64,000 bases of DNA, taken from the NCBI GenBank assembly GCA_019794795.1, contig JAIMFC010000002.1, positions 187,860 through 251,859 of the forward strand, read 5' to 3'. The stretch comes from Streptococcus gallolyticus. GTDB taxonomy: Bacteria > Bacillota > Bacilli > Lactobacillales > Streptococcaceae. Shown piece by piece: positions 47,608-55,981 of this stretch (position 1 is the stretch's first letter; the number at the start of each line of letters is the position of its first letter). Made by a program: the position numbers and the translations under genes. The notes under the pieces were generated by a model. It did no database searches. It saw nothing but the letters and a program-made list of their open reading frames with translations, and was not told the origin of the DNA.

Positions 47608-48666
47608 ATGAATTTAGATGGATTAATCAAACAAGCCATTGAACATGGTGCGTCGGATATTCATTTTACGGTGGGGGCTGAGCCAACGATGCGTTTGCAC
47701 GGAAAGCTAACGCCCATCACCGATGAAAAGATGACAAATACGGACACGGTTCGATTTGCCAAAGAAATACTAACAGAAAAGCAAATTCAACACCTGCTTG
47801 AAGTGGGAGAAGTGGATTGTGCCTACGAAGTTGATAATGGTTTCCGTTTGCGGGTCAATATCTTTAAACAACGAAATAACTCAGGGATTGCCTTGCGGGT
47901 CATTCCAAATCAGATTCCTAGCATGGAATCCCTCGGATTGCCAGCTGTTATAAAAAAATTGGCTGAAAAGCGTCGGGGGCTGATCTTGGTTACAGGACCG
48001 ACTGGTTCAGGGAAATCAACGACCCTAGCCACGATGATCGACTATATGAACGAGATACGTGATGAGCATATCATCACTATCGAAGATCCGATTGAGTACA
48101 TGCACACCCATAAGCAGTGCTTGGTCAACCAACGCGAGCTTGGTGCGGATACACAGAGTTTTGGAAATGCCCTTCGTGGTGCTCTCCGTCAGGACCCGGA
48201 TGTCATCCTTGTAGGGGAGATGCGGGATAAGGAAACTATTGAGATTGCCCTCCGTGCGGCAGAAACTGGTCACTTAGTTCTTTCTACACTCCATACGGTC
48301 GGAGCGGTCAATACAATGGACCGTATTATTGATGTCTTCCCTGCCGAACAGCAAGAACAGATTCGTGTTCAGCTCTCTGCCGTTGTAGAGGGGGTTGTAT
48401 CTCAGCAATTGATGCGTACTTCAAATGGGAAAGGGCGTGTGGCAGCATTTGAAATTATGCTAGCAACACCTGCGGTTCGAAACCTTATCCGTGAAGGAAA
48501 AACGCACCAATTGTTGACGCCAATCCAAACGGGAGCTAGTCAGGGAATGATTACAATGGATACTTCTCTACTTGGACTCTATCGTCGCAATCTAATCGAT
48601 CGTAAGACCTTGCTTTCTTACGCAGTAGACCGTGAGCAAATCGAAAAAGCAGTCATGATGGGGTAG
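47608..48666 (+). CDS. pilT: Type IV pilus retraction ATPase PilT
   Basis: 352 residues. Short N-terminal PAS-like part, then Walker A GPTGSGKSTTLATM, the Asp box IEDPIEYMHTHKQCLVNQRELGADT, Walker B VILVGEMRDKETIEIALRAAETGHL and the retraction motif AVRNLIREGKTHQL (the AIRNLIRE signature). It lacks the zinc cysteines of PilF. It depolymerises pili and drives twitching. Its presence means the pili are probably dynamic, as in S. sanguinis. It is translated from ATG 47608 in an operon with pilF and pilG. Confidence 0.95.
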   Translation: MNLDGLIKQAIEHGASDIHFTVGAEPTMRLHGKLTPITDEKMTNTDTVRFAKEILTEKQIQHLLEVGEVDCAYEVDNGFRLRVNIFKQRNNSGIALRVIPNQIPSMESLGLPAVIKKLAEKRRGLILVTGPTGSGKSTTLATMIDYMNEIRDEHIITIEDPIEYMHTHKQCLVNQRELGADTQSFGNALRGALRQDPDVILVGEMRDKETIEIALRAAETGHLVLSTLHTVGAVNTMDRIIDVFPAEQQEQIRVQLSAVVEGVVSQQLMRTSNGKGRVAAFEIMLATPAVRNLIREGKTHQLLTPIQTGASQGMITMDTSLLGLYRRNLIDRKTLLSYAVDREQIEKAVMMG

Positions 48667-48672
48667 AAAACG

Positions 48673-49893
48673 ATGGCAGTGTTCATATGTAAATATCTTG
48701 ACGAAAAAAATCGAGTTCAAGTTTTAGAACTGGATGTAGATTCTAAAGGCGAAGCTCTAGCCCAGCTTCGATTAAAAGGTCGTCCCATCAGTGTTGAAGA
48801 AAAGGGGCTTGGTTCGACTGAAATCACACTGGGCGGACCTAAAAAGGTCAAAATAACAGATATTTCCCTTTTCTGTAAGCAGATGTCTGTTATGTTGGAA
48901 GCTGGTATCCCGCTCAATAATGCTGTGGATATCATGGAGCATCAAACAACCTCTAAGCCTCTCAAAGCTGCTCTGAAAAAAATGAGTACTCAGCTCAAAG
49001 AGGGGAATCAACTTTCTCAAACGATGAAAGCGCAAGGCAAGGTTTTCCCTAATCTCCTCGTCCGTATGATTGAAGCGGGTGAAAAGACAGGTAAAATCGA
49101 TGAAGTTTTGGAAAAAATGTCCGTTCACTATACCAAGGAAGTCAAAATCAATCGTCAGATTACAGGTGCTATGATTTATCCGGCAATCTTGAGTTTGCTA
49201 GTTATCGGTGCGGTCTTTGTCCTTCTCTATGTCGTGGTACCGTCCTTTAAGGATATCTTCGAGAGTGGAGGTGTGGAGTTGCCACTACCGACACGGATCG
49301 TCCTCTTCCTCAGTAATTGGGTCCAGTCCTACTGGTACATCCTCTTGCTGACGATTATAGGAGGAACCTTTGGCTTTCTTAGCTACCGTAAGACAGAAAT
49401 CGGGCGCTTTCAGCTTGACCTACTCAAACTGAATCTTCCGATTATCAAGACTTCGATTCAAAAAATCATTACTGCTCGCTTTTCAAGTACACTAGCGACG
49501 CTAACTAGTGCGGGTATTCCGCTGGTAGATGCTTTGGAGGCGGCTGCTTCAACGACCAACAATAGTGTGGTGATCGATAAGATTGATAAGGCTAGTGAGG
49601 GGATTCAAAAAGGGGAGAATCTGACAGAGATGATCGGTCAGACTGAGCTCTTTCCTCCAATGATGCTCTCCATGGTTAAAATCGGAGAGGAGTCAGGTTC
49701 ACTAGAGTCCATGCTTCATAAGACCTCTGCCTACTACGAGGAAGAACTCGAAGCTGCCATTAAGCAGTTGCTTTCTCTCATGGAACCAGCCCTCATCATC
49801 ATCATGGGGATTGTTATTGGTGGTATCGTAGCCTCTATCATGCTTCCATTGCTCGGTCTCGCAGGAGCGGTTGAGTCAGGCGCTGGTCAATAA
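48673..49893 (+). CDS. pilG: Type IV pilus inner-membrane platform protein PilG (PilC/GspF family)
   Basis: 406 residues. Two T2SSF domains: the first with FCKQMSVMLEAGIPLNNAVDIMEHQT and ITGAMIYPAILSLLVIGAVFVLLYVVVPSF, the second with FSSTLATLTSAGIPLVDALEAAA and LMEPALIIIMGIVIGGIVASIMLPL. Three main transmembrane helices are expected. It receives force from PilF and PilT and passes it to pilins. It is followed by a 240-base spacer before the major pilin gene, containing a repeated TACCTATGGCT and a GACT-TACAAACT / AGTTTGTA-AGTC pairing that may act in mRNA processing. Confidence 0.94.
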   Translation: MAVFICKYLDEKNRVQVLELDVDSKGEALAQLRLKGRPISVEEKGLGSTEITLGGPKKVKITDISLFCKQMSVMLEAGIPLNNAVDIMEHQTTSKPLKAALKKMSTQLKEGNQLSQTMKAQGKVFPNLLVRMIEAGEKTGKIDEVLEKMSVHYTKEVKINRQITGAMIYPAILSLLVIGAVFVLLYVVVPSFKDIFESGGVELPLPTRIVLFLSNWVQSYWYILLLTIIGGTFGFLSYRKTEIGRFQLDLLKLNLPIIKTSIQKIITARFSSTLATLTSAGIPLVDALEAAASTTNNSVVIDKIDKASEGIQKGENLTEMIGQTELFPPMMLSMVKIGEESGSLESMLHKTSAYYEEELEAAIKQLLSLMEPALIIIMGIVIGGIVASIMLPLLGLAGAVESGAGQ

Positions 49894-50131
49894 ACAAAAA
49901 AACTTGGGAGTTGCAAGACCTTCCAATAGACAAACAAAACTGGCACTGGAGATGACCATAGGCCATTGATTGAAGGTTGAGACTGTACAAACTATCCTAG
50001 CCTTCCCTCAATTACCTATGGCTCCTCTCAACTACCTATGGCTGCCCTGCTTACTCTGAGAGTTTGTAGAGTCTCTCTAACGATTGAGCAGGCGGACCTA
50101 TAAAAAATTTGAAAAAGAAAAGGAAATAAAC

Positions 50132-50569
50132 ATGTTAAGTAAATTACAAAATATCCGTCGTAACGCTAAGAAAAAAGGGTTTACCCTTGTCGAGTTGGTT
50201 GTGGTTATCATCATCATCGCCATCATCGCTGCTGTAGCCCTTCCACGTATCGCTTCTTTCCAAGAAAGTGCTCGTAAATCACGTATCAACTCTGAACACC
50301 GTCAGTTGGTAACAGCTATCCAATCACGTATTGCACAAGCAGATGAACCAACTACGGAATACGAAAAAATTAAGACTATTGAAGACCTCAAAGACTACAT
50401 GAATGTCAAAGGTGGAACTCTAGAAAAGACTCTTGCTAAAGATGGAGGTAAAATTGCCCATGAAATTAAAGATGGAGTCTTGACATCTAAATATACTGAT
50501 CCTAATAAAACTGGTACTGCTGGTAAATCAGATACATGGACTTACAATTTCAGCCCTGCATCTAAATAA
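50132..50569 (+). CDS. pilE: Major type IV pilin PilE-like
   Basis: 145 residues from ATG 50132 with AAAGGAAATAAAC upstream; a longer frame from 50084 is rejected. Class III signal: basic leader MLSKLQNIRRNAKKKG then FTLVELVVVIIIIAIIAAVALP, with cleavage after Gly and Glu at mature position 5. The rest is a small alpha/beta pilin head. A single copy is present, whereas S. sanguinis has two pilE paralogs. Large hairpins follow, consistent with separate mRNA abundance for the main subunit. Confidence 0.93.
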   Translation: MLSKLQNIRRNAKKKGFTLVELVVVIIIIAIIAAVALPRIASFQESARKSRINSEHRQLVTAIQSRIAQADEPTTEYEKIKTIEDLKDYMNVKGGTLEKTLAKDGGKIAHEIKDGVLTSKYTDPNKTGTAGKSDTWTYNFSPASK

Positions 50570-50594
50570 TAAATAATAATCTACAAAACTCTAC

Positions 50595-50654
50595 CCCGAC
50601 GTTCAGTCGGGTCTTATCAAAGGTCTGATGCTTATATCAGGCTTTTGGTAAGAC
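50595..50654 (+). promoter_or_regulatory. Tandem hairpins between pilE and the minor pilin genes
   Basis: CCCGAC/GTCGGG (50595-50611) is followed by a 19-bp stem 50611-50629/50636-50654 (GTCTTATCAAAGG... pairing with ...TTTTGGTAAGAC). No T run follows, so it looks like an mRNA stabiliser or partial terminator setting the pilE to minor-pilin ratio. Confidence 0.65.
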
Positions 50655-50670
50655 CACAGAGGAGGAAAAA

Positions 50671-51159
50671 ATGAACGAAACTATCCGAAAAAAAAGAAAA
50701 GGGGGCACCTTGTCCATGGTCATCGTGATGATAGTCATCGTAACAGCCACAGTTGCTCTGATAGCAGGTGTCTTAAGTACAGCCAACCGACAGACCCTAC
50801 GGAATTACTACTATCTGGATGCCAAGTATGTCGCGACATCGGGAAGCCAGTTGGCGTTAGGAGCTTTCTTTGAGGGAGATGGTAAAAAGTCAGACCTCTA
50901 CACTGAATTTTCTGAACGAGCTAACCGACAGAAAATTTCAGAAGAAAAAGTAACAGCTACTCATCAATTTGAACATGGTACAGCAGAGATCACCATGACA
51001 GGTGAGTTTAGTCCACAGACTAGCCGTTCTAAAAACGACTACTATGTCGTCCTTACGTCAAAAGCAAAAGTTGGAGATAGTGATGATTACTATGTACATA
51101 CAGTCCGTTTTAATCTGGAAAATCCAGCTTTGAGAACAGAAAAAGGTGGCATTCGCTAG
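50671..51159 (+). CDS. pilA: Minor pilin-like protein lacking Glu5
   Basis: 162 residues after GAGGAGG. A short basic leader NETIRKKRKGG precedes TLSMVIVMIVIVTATVALIAGVLSTA, a pilin-like hydrophobic helix, but without the usual F-T-L-x-E; position 5 is not Glu. A soluble domain with many Tyr and charged residues follows (RNYYYLDAKYVATSGSQLALG), recalling PilX/GspK-type helix starts. By position before the vWA and lectin pilins it corresponds to a minor pilin, tentatively PilA of the S. sanguinis scheme. The symbol is uncertain. Confidence 0.7.
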   Translation: MNETIRKKRKGGTLSMVIVMIVIVTATVALIAGVLSTANRQTLRNYYYLDAKYVATSGSQLALGAFFEGDGKKSDLYTEFSERANRQKISEEKVTATHQFEHGTAEITMTGEFSPQTSRSKNDYYVVLTSKAKVGDSDDYYVHTVRFNLENPALRTEKGGIR

Positions 51160-51183
51160 CTCAGCTATAGAAAGAGGTAACAA

Positions 51184-52542
51184 ATGAAACATGCAAAAAG
51201 AGGATTTACGCTCGTTGAACTCCTCATCTCAATCTCACTAATCGCAGTGGTTACACTTGTGCTTGGTGTCATTTCTCAGACAGTCTTTGCAAGCAAGGAC
51301 TTGGTTGACAAGGAAGCAACCATACAAGCAGAAGTTAGAACCAGTATGCAGGCTGTAGATAAAAGTGTTCAAAATGCTACAGCCATCTTCGTCTTAGATG
51401 ATTCAAAATACGATGGTGATACCAAAAATATGAAATCTGGCTGGAGCTACATCGGCCTCACAAAAGACAAAAAAAATCTAGTCAACTTTTCTTGGAATAA
51501 AGCCAAAAATACATGGGATGAAGTTAAGTTAGGAAATCGCCATTTCTACGATATTACGATGGATCTCAAGTTCTCAAGTGATGACAACTACCAAGATAAC
51601 CGCTTGGTGAACTACCAAGTCAAGGGACAATATACTAATACGAATAAAAAATTCGCCTTAGATTCGGCTTCCGTCGCTCTCAATACAAAACAAGTTTTCT
51701 CCCACGTTTCTAGAGGCAAGGAAGGAGTAGCCATCGCTTACCGTAATGACCCTATCGAAGGGCAGATGAATACAGCCATCAGTTTTGTTTTTGATACATC
51801 CGGTTCGATGGGATGGGATATCAACGGAAAAAATGTCACTCATGGTGACCCAGCAAATGTCAGAATGACTATTTTGAAAGACAAAGCAAAGAATATGATT
51901 GATGAATTGACTGACTTGGGGAACGTTAGCGTCAACCTTGTACAGTTTTCTACTCTGGGAGGGTATATCCAAGAGGAGTTTGTTGATTTAAAATCAGGGT
52001 CAAATACTATCAAGCAAAATATTCAGAATATGACACCAGAGGGGGGGACCAATCCTGGTGACGGACTTCGACACGCTATGGTTAGTCTTCAAAAAAATCC
52101 CGCTCAATTCAAATATGTTGTTCTCTTAACCGACGGAGTTCCTAATATCTATACAGTAGGTGAGTACCGTTACAAACAACTACGTCCACGATACAGAGAT
52201 GTATATGATTATATTGATCCAAAGTTTGATTTGTCAAATAAGGTAGGAAAAGATTCTAGTAAAGATTTTTACTATGGAACTGGGGAGTTTCTTCAAGAAG
52301 CTGTAACTTATACACAAAAAGTATCAAAAACCTTTGGGAAGGGCGTTCGTCGTGTCAGCATGATCGGTTTTTCTGGGGTAGCATCTGAAAAAGCCTACGG
52401 TCAGGCACTTACGAAAGGTATTAAAAATGACCACGTCGATGCAAACTACTATGATGCATCCAATAAAGAAGAGTTGGCAAAGGTCTTTTCAGATATTAAA
52501 AAACAAATCGAACAAGACCTCTGGTTTGTTGTAGGTCCATAG
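51184..52542 (+). CDS. pilB: Modular minor pilin PilB with von Willebrand A domain
   Basis: 452 residues. Prepilin leader MKHAKRG then FTLVELLISISLIAVVTLVLGVIS, cleaved after Gly7 with Glu5 kept. A small pilin module runs to about residue 190. A vWA domain follows: FVFDTSGSMGWD gives MIDAS residues D204-x-S206-x-S208, T in MTPEGGTNPGDG and D in VVLLTDGVPN. The complete MIDAS implies metal-dependent adhesion. In S. sanguinis the matching protein is a tip adhesin binding host proteins. It overlaps the frame leading to pilC. Confidence 0.93.
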   Translation: MKHAKRGFTLVELLISISLIAVVTLVLGVISQTVFASKDLVDKEATIQAEVRTSMQAVDKSVQNATAIFVLDDSKYDGDTKNMKSGWSYIGLTKDKKNLVNFSWNKAKNTWDEVKLGNRHFYDITMDLKFSSDDNYQDNRLVNYQVKGQYTNTNKKFALDSASVALNTKQVFSHVSRGKEGVAIAYRNDPIEGQMNTAISFVFDTSGSMGWDINGKNVTHGDPANVRMTILKDKAKNMIDELTDLGNVSVNLVQFSTLGGYIQEEFVDLKSGSNTIKQNIQNMTPEGGTNPGDGLRHAMVSLQKNPAQFKYVVLLTDGVPNIYTVGEYRYKQLRPRYRDVYDYIDPKFDLSNKVGKDSSKDFYYGTGEFLQEAVTYTQKVSKTFGKGVRRVSMIGFSGVASEKAYGQALTKGIKNDHVDANYYDASNKEELAKVFSDIKKQIEQDLWFVVGP

Positions 52543-52553
52543 TGAGGCGATGT

Positions 52554-54047
52554 ATGAAAAACGTTAAGAAAATTAAGAAAAGAAAAGGGATTACCCTCGC
52601 AGAAGTTATCATCTCCTTAATTCTGATTTCTGTTATCGTTGTGGGAACCATGAGCTTTTTCTCCAACTCATTTAATAATGTGTTTGGGCTCCGAACTCAA
52701 AACGAGACTAATTTTGCGATTCAAGAGCAATTTGAAAGTAGATTAGCAGATGTCAAGAAAAATGGAGGCTCAGGTACAGATGAGCGAGAATTTGTTTATA
52801 AAATTGGGAGCAACGCTCCACAAACAGTAAAAGTAAAAGGGACAAATTTGTCCTATAAAAATGATAAGGTTCCTAAAAAAATTCATCTCTTTGTCGCTAA
52901 TAATAAAGAAAGTGTCTTGAAAATTCCTGAGGATTTAAAGGTCACCCTGGATGAAGACCAGAAGCAAAAGGGGAAAGCCTACTATTATGTCGGCGAGGAA
53001 ACACCAGATGGACGTGTTCAACTGACTGACAAGTCTACAAGTTCTAAAATCTACACCGAAGAAGGTTGGTTCCAAAGCCATTCATCTATAAAAAATAAGG
53101 ATAACCCAAGGAAACCAATTGTTTTGGTCGGAAGTCTGGCAGCGATAGGTTCGACAGAGTCAAATGTAGCGCAGCCTAAGATGTTAGAAGATTTTAAGCA
53201 AATTCGTAAAAATAACAAAGGATTTAAAATAGAAAAGGAAATGCGTGGCTCTTATCTGACCTTTGCAGCTCGCGCCATCAACTCTTTTGGTCGAGTAGGC
53301 CAATACCAAGAGGCTGAACATCGTATTTGGGTAATGGGGATCCCAATTACAGATGGTCTCAGCTTTCATACAGATGCCGATCTCGCTGCGAAGAAAAATG
53401 AAGATGGTACAATTTCGGCAGTTCCGACTGATAATGAGAATCATGAAGGTTTTGAGCTTCTAAACTATCGTGATGGTAAACCAATTATGGATAGTGTGGC
53501 TGTAAAGAGCATTTTTGATAAGGAAAAAAATCAAGCTCGACAAATGTTGGCTTTGAAAAATAATAGTTTGAATATTAAAGACTTGAAGGTACAAAATGGT
53601 TTGACTAATTCTTTCTTGCTCACCAAAGAAACTCAGTCAGGTGCCTTAGTGTCGTATAAGTTTAGTGATAGTCTTTCATGGAATCTGACTATTACTGATG
53701 ATGGGAGTTTAACAACTTCCTACAGTGATTCATCTAATAGTAATTTTTCAAAAAATTCTCAAGGAATTGGGACAATTGAGAAAAATAAAGATAACTCTAT
53801 TCAAATTGTAAGCCAACTAGTTAACGGTTCTCAACTGAAAGTGGAAGTATATTTGAATGGAGAAAAAATCCATACAGATACACTAACTGTTAAGAATGGA
53901 AACCGTTATGGGCAACAACCTACAACGGTTACCTTCGGTGGACAAACCCACATTAATGAAATTGCCGTATTTGAACGCTCATTAGGTCAGGATGAGATTA
54001 AGTCCATGACTGAATATTTCAAAAATAAATACGAAGTAAAAAATTAA
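52554..54047 (+). CDS. pilC: Modular minor pilin PilC with LamG/lectin-like C-terminus
   Basis: 497 residues from ATG 52554 (GTGAGG site); the GTG at 52542 is rejected. Leader KNVKKIKKRKG then ITLAEVIISLILISVIVVGTMSFF, a class III signal with Glu5. The middle part, about 60-290, is of unknown fold. The C-terminus (from about residue 330, MLALKNNSLNIKDLKVQNGLTNSFLLTK... NLTITDDGSLTTSYSD... NEIAVFERSLGQDEIKSMTEYF) looks like a concanavalin-like/LamG lectin jelly roll. It would place a glycan-binding module at the pilus tip next to PilB. Confidence 0.87.
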   Translation: MKNVKKIKKRKGITLAEVIISLILISVIVVGTMSFFSNSFNNVFGLRTQNETNFAIQEQFESRLADVKKNGGSGTDEREFVYKIGSNAPQTVKVKGTNLSYKNDKVPKKIHLFVANNKESVLKIPEDLKVTLDEDQKQKGKAYYYVGEETPDGRVQLTDKSTSSKIYTEEGWFQSHSSIKNKDNPRKPIVLVGSLAAIGSTESNVAQPKMLEDFKQIRKNNKGFKIEKEMRGSYLTFAARAINSFGRVGQYQEAEHRIWVMGIPITDGLSFHTDADLAAKKNEDGTISAVPTDNENHEGFELLNYRDGKPIMDSVAVKSIFDKEKNQARQMLALKNNSLNIKDLKVQNGLTNSFLLTKETQSGALVSYKFSDSLSWNLTITDDGSLTTSYSDSSNSNFSKNSQGIGTIEKNKDNSIQIVSQLVNGSQLKVEVYLNGEKIHTDTLTVKNGNRYGQQPTTVTFGGQTHINEIAVFERSLGQDEIKSMTEYFKNKYEVKN

Positions 54048-54071
54048 AAAGAAAGTAGAATGGGGAGATCA

Positions 54072-55367
54072 ATGTTCTCTGTTAAGAAAAAAAAGGAAAC
54101 AGGACATATGTCTGATAACGGGAGCGGGAAAAGTTCCTTGCTGACACGGTTGAACCAACCCCTTTTTAAGAAAAAAGAGGGATTGGCAGATGAGGAGTAT
54201 ATGCTAGATAGCGACCTTCAAGCCTCACAAGTAGCTTCAACTAAGAACAAGTCAATCACTAGTTTGTTTTCAACTAAAAAAGGGAAGGGCGGGAAAAATG
54301 CTGGTCAGCCTTATACCATGTTTTCAAAACCTATCAAAGGAAATCTGTTAGCTATTGATTTTGATGATTATGATTTGACCTTGGTAGTTGCGAAGCAAAA
54401 ACGCAAAGAATTAGAAATCGTAAAGACAGTCAAGGCTTCTTTACCAGTAGGATTGGTACATGATGGTTTGATCATCAACATGGAAGCATTGATAGAGTTC
54501 ATTGACCATTTGATGAAAGAAAACGATGTCGTAGCGAAATATGCTTTTTTTGCTATCAATAATACGGGTGTTATTGCGCGTCCAGTTATGGTACCAGATG
54601 CCGTTGCAGAAGAGGATATTGAAAACTTTATCTCCTTTGAGTTGCAGCAATACTTGGATATTGATACGAGTTCTTATATTCTGGATTATCAATTTAGTCC
54701 ACAATCAGATGGCGGTATGATTGAAGAAGGAAGCAAGTCCTTGATTGCCTATGCTGTACCAAAAGCGACAGTAGAGCAACATTATGACTTGGCGGAGGCC
54801 TTGCATTTGGTACCGTATGTTTTTGACCTACGTTCGAATACTTATGAAAAGTGGCTGGAACGTGTAGAAGCGATTAACAATCGCGGTATGTATTTGACAG
54901 AAGGCAATATTGGGATTGTCCAACTAGGTAAGCACAGTATTGATGTCTATCTCTATGCAAACGGACGATTTGTAACAAGTAACCATATGGATCGTGGCTA
55001 TCATGAGATTGAAGACTTAGTAAGTTCTGAATTAACCATGCGTCATTTTCATGAGATTGTCTCTGGTGAAATGACGGATTTGTCCCTCAAGCGTGTCTTA
55101 GATGAGTGGCTAAATGAAACAAAAATGCACATTATCAATACAGAGCGATTTTTCAGCTCAACAACAGGTAAAACGATTGATAAGTTTTATTCTATCGGAG
55201 AAGGTGCACTTTGCTGGCATTTGATTTCGGTATTAAAAACAAAATTTGACGGTGAGATTGAGGCTGTCGGTAGCGTTGATTCAGAGGATATTGTTTGGGG
55301 ACCGAATGCAGATAATGATCCTGAAATGATACCAGCTGTAGCAATGTTAATTCGGAGGGCCAACTAA
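54072..55367 (+). CDS. pilM: PilM-like actin-fold T4P assembly protein with N-terminal extension
   Basis: 431 residues from ATG 54072, preceded by GGGGAG; ATG 54060 is an alternative. The PilM fold starts near residue 93 with LLAIDFDDYDLTLVVAKQKRKELEIVKTV and has the ATP/actin-like elements AFFAINNTGVIARPVMVPDAVAEEDIENFISFELQQYL and GNIGIVQLGKHSIDVYLYANG. The first 90 residues are a basic, Ser/Lys-rich, probably disordered extension not usual in PilM. PilM binds the cytoplasmic tail of PilN and links the platform to the ATPases. Confidence 0.88.
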   Translation: MFSVKKKKETGHMSDNGSGKSSLLTRLNQPLFKKKEGLADEEYMLDSDLQASQVASTKNKSITSLFSTKKGKGGKNAGQPYTMFSKPIKGNLLAIDFDDYDLTLVVAKQKRKELEIVKTVKASLPVGLVHDGLIINMEALIEFIDHLMKENDVVAKYAFFAINNTGVIARPVMVPDAVAEEDIENFISFELQQYLDIDTSSYILDYQFSPQSDGGMIEEGSKSLIAYAVPKATVEQHYDLAEALHLVPYVFDLRSNTYEKWLERVEAINNRGMYLTEGNIGIVQLGKHSIDVYLYANGRFVTSNHMDRGYHEIEDLVSSELTMRHFHEIVSGEMTDLSLKRVLDEWLNETKMHIINTERFFSSTTGKTIDKFYSIGEGALCWHLISVLKTKFDGEIEAVGSVDSEDIVWGPNADNDPEMIPAVAMLIRRAN

Positions 55368-55981
55368 TGATGATGAGAGATTTAAACTTTTTTGCGACCT
55401 ACCATGTTCCTCCTGCAAAGACCAGCACAGTTCGATTGGCTGCTATTACGGGGAGCATACTAGCATTAGCGGGTGTATTGCTAGGTGTGTTCTATTACTA
55501 CTCAAGTAACAGTAACTATGAGACAGAAATCAATAAATTGCACATGTTGCTAGAAGCACCTGAAATGACACAACAGTTAGAAGAAATCGAAAAGTTGCAA
55601 GTTGATAAGGCAACTGTGACAAACGATCAGACGATCTTTAAAAATTTAGAAGGAGACTTCAAACGTACTCACAAGGTGAATAGAGCTTTCATGGACTTTG
55701 TTCAAAACCGTGTGACACGCAATCTAGTCTTTGATGAATTGAGCATTTCAGATGATAAGGTGTCTATCGTGGGACTATCAACAGAGAGACTTTCTATCGC
55801 AAAATTTGAGGAAGAATTACGAAAAACAGACAAATTTAATCATATTTTGGTCAGCACGATTGAAAATGTAGATGGTGGTGGTGCTGCAATTGGTGTAGCG
55901 GAAAACGATCCATTTAAGGATGTATATAAATTTACCATCGAAATTGAGACAAAGGATGTGGACTTCAGTGAAAAAAAATAA
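55367..55981 (+). CDS. pilN: PilN-like T4P alignment protein
   Basis: 204 residues. The N-terminus MRDLNFFATYHVPP precedes one transmembrane helix (LAAITGSILALAGVLLGVFYYY), then a coiled coil and a small ferredoxin-like extracytoplasmic domain (RNLVFDELSISDDKVSIVGLSTERLSIAKFEEELRK). The (I)NFF/NLL motif at the start binds PilM. Three ATGs in a row occur (55367, 55370, 55373); GGAGGG upstream suits any. It overlaps pilM by a base and pilO by its end. Confidence 0.87.
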   Translation: MMMRDLNFFATYHVPPAKTSTVRLAAITGSILALAGVLLGVFYYYSSNSNYETEINKLHMLLEAPEMTQQLEEIEKLQVDKATVTNDQTIFKNLEGDFKRTHKVNRAFMDFVQNRVTRNLVFDELSISDDKVSIVGLSTERLSIAKFEEELRKTDKFNHILVSTIENVDGGGAAIGVAENDPFKDVYKFTIEIETKDVDFSEKK

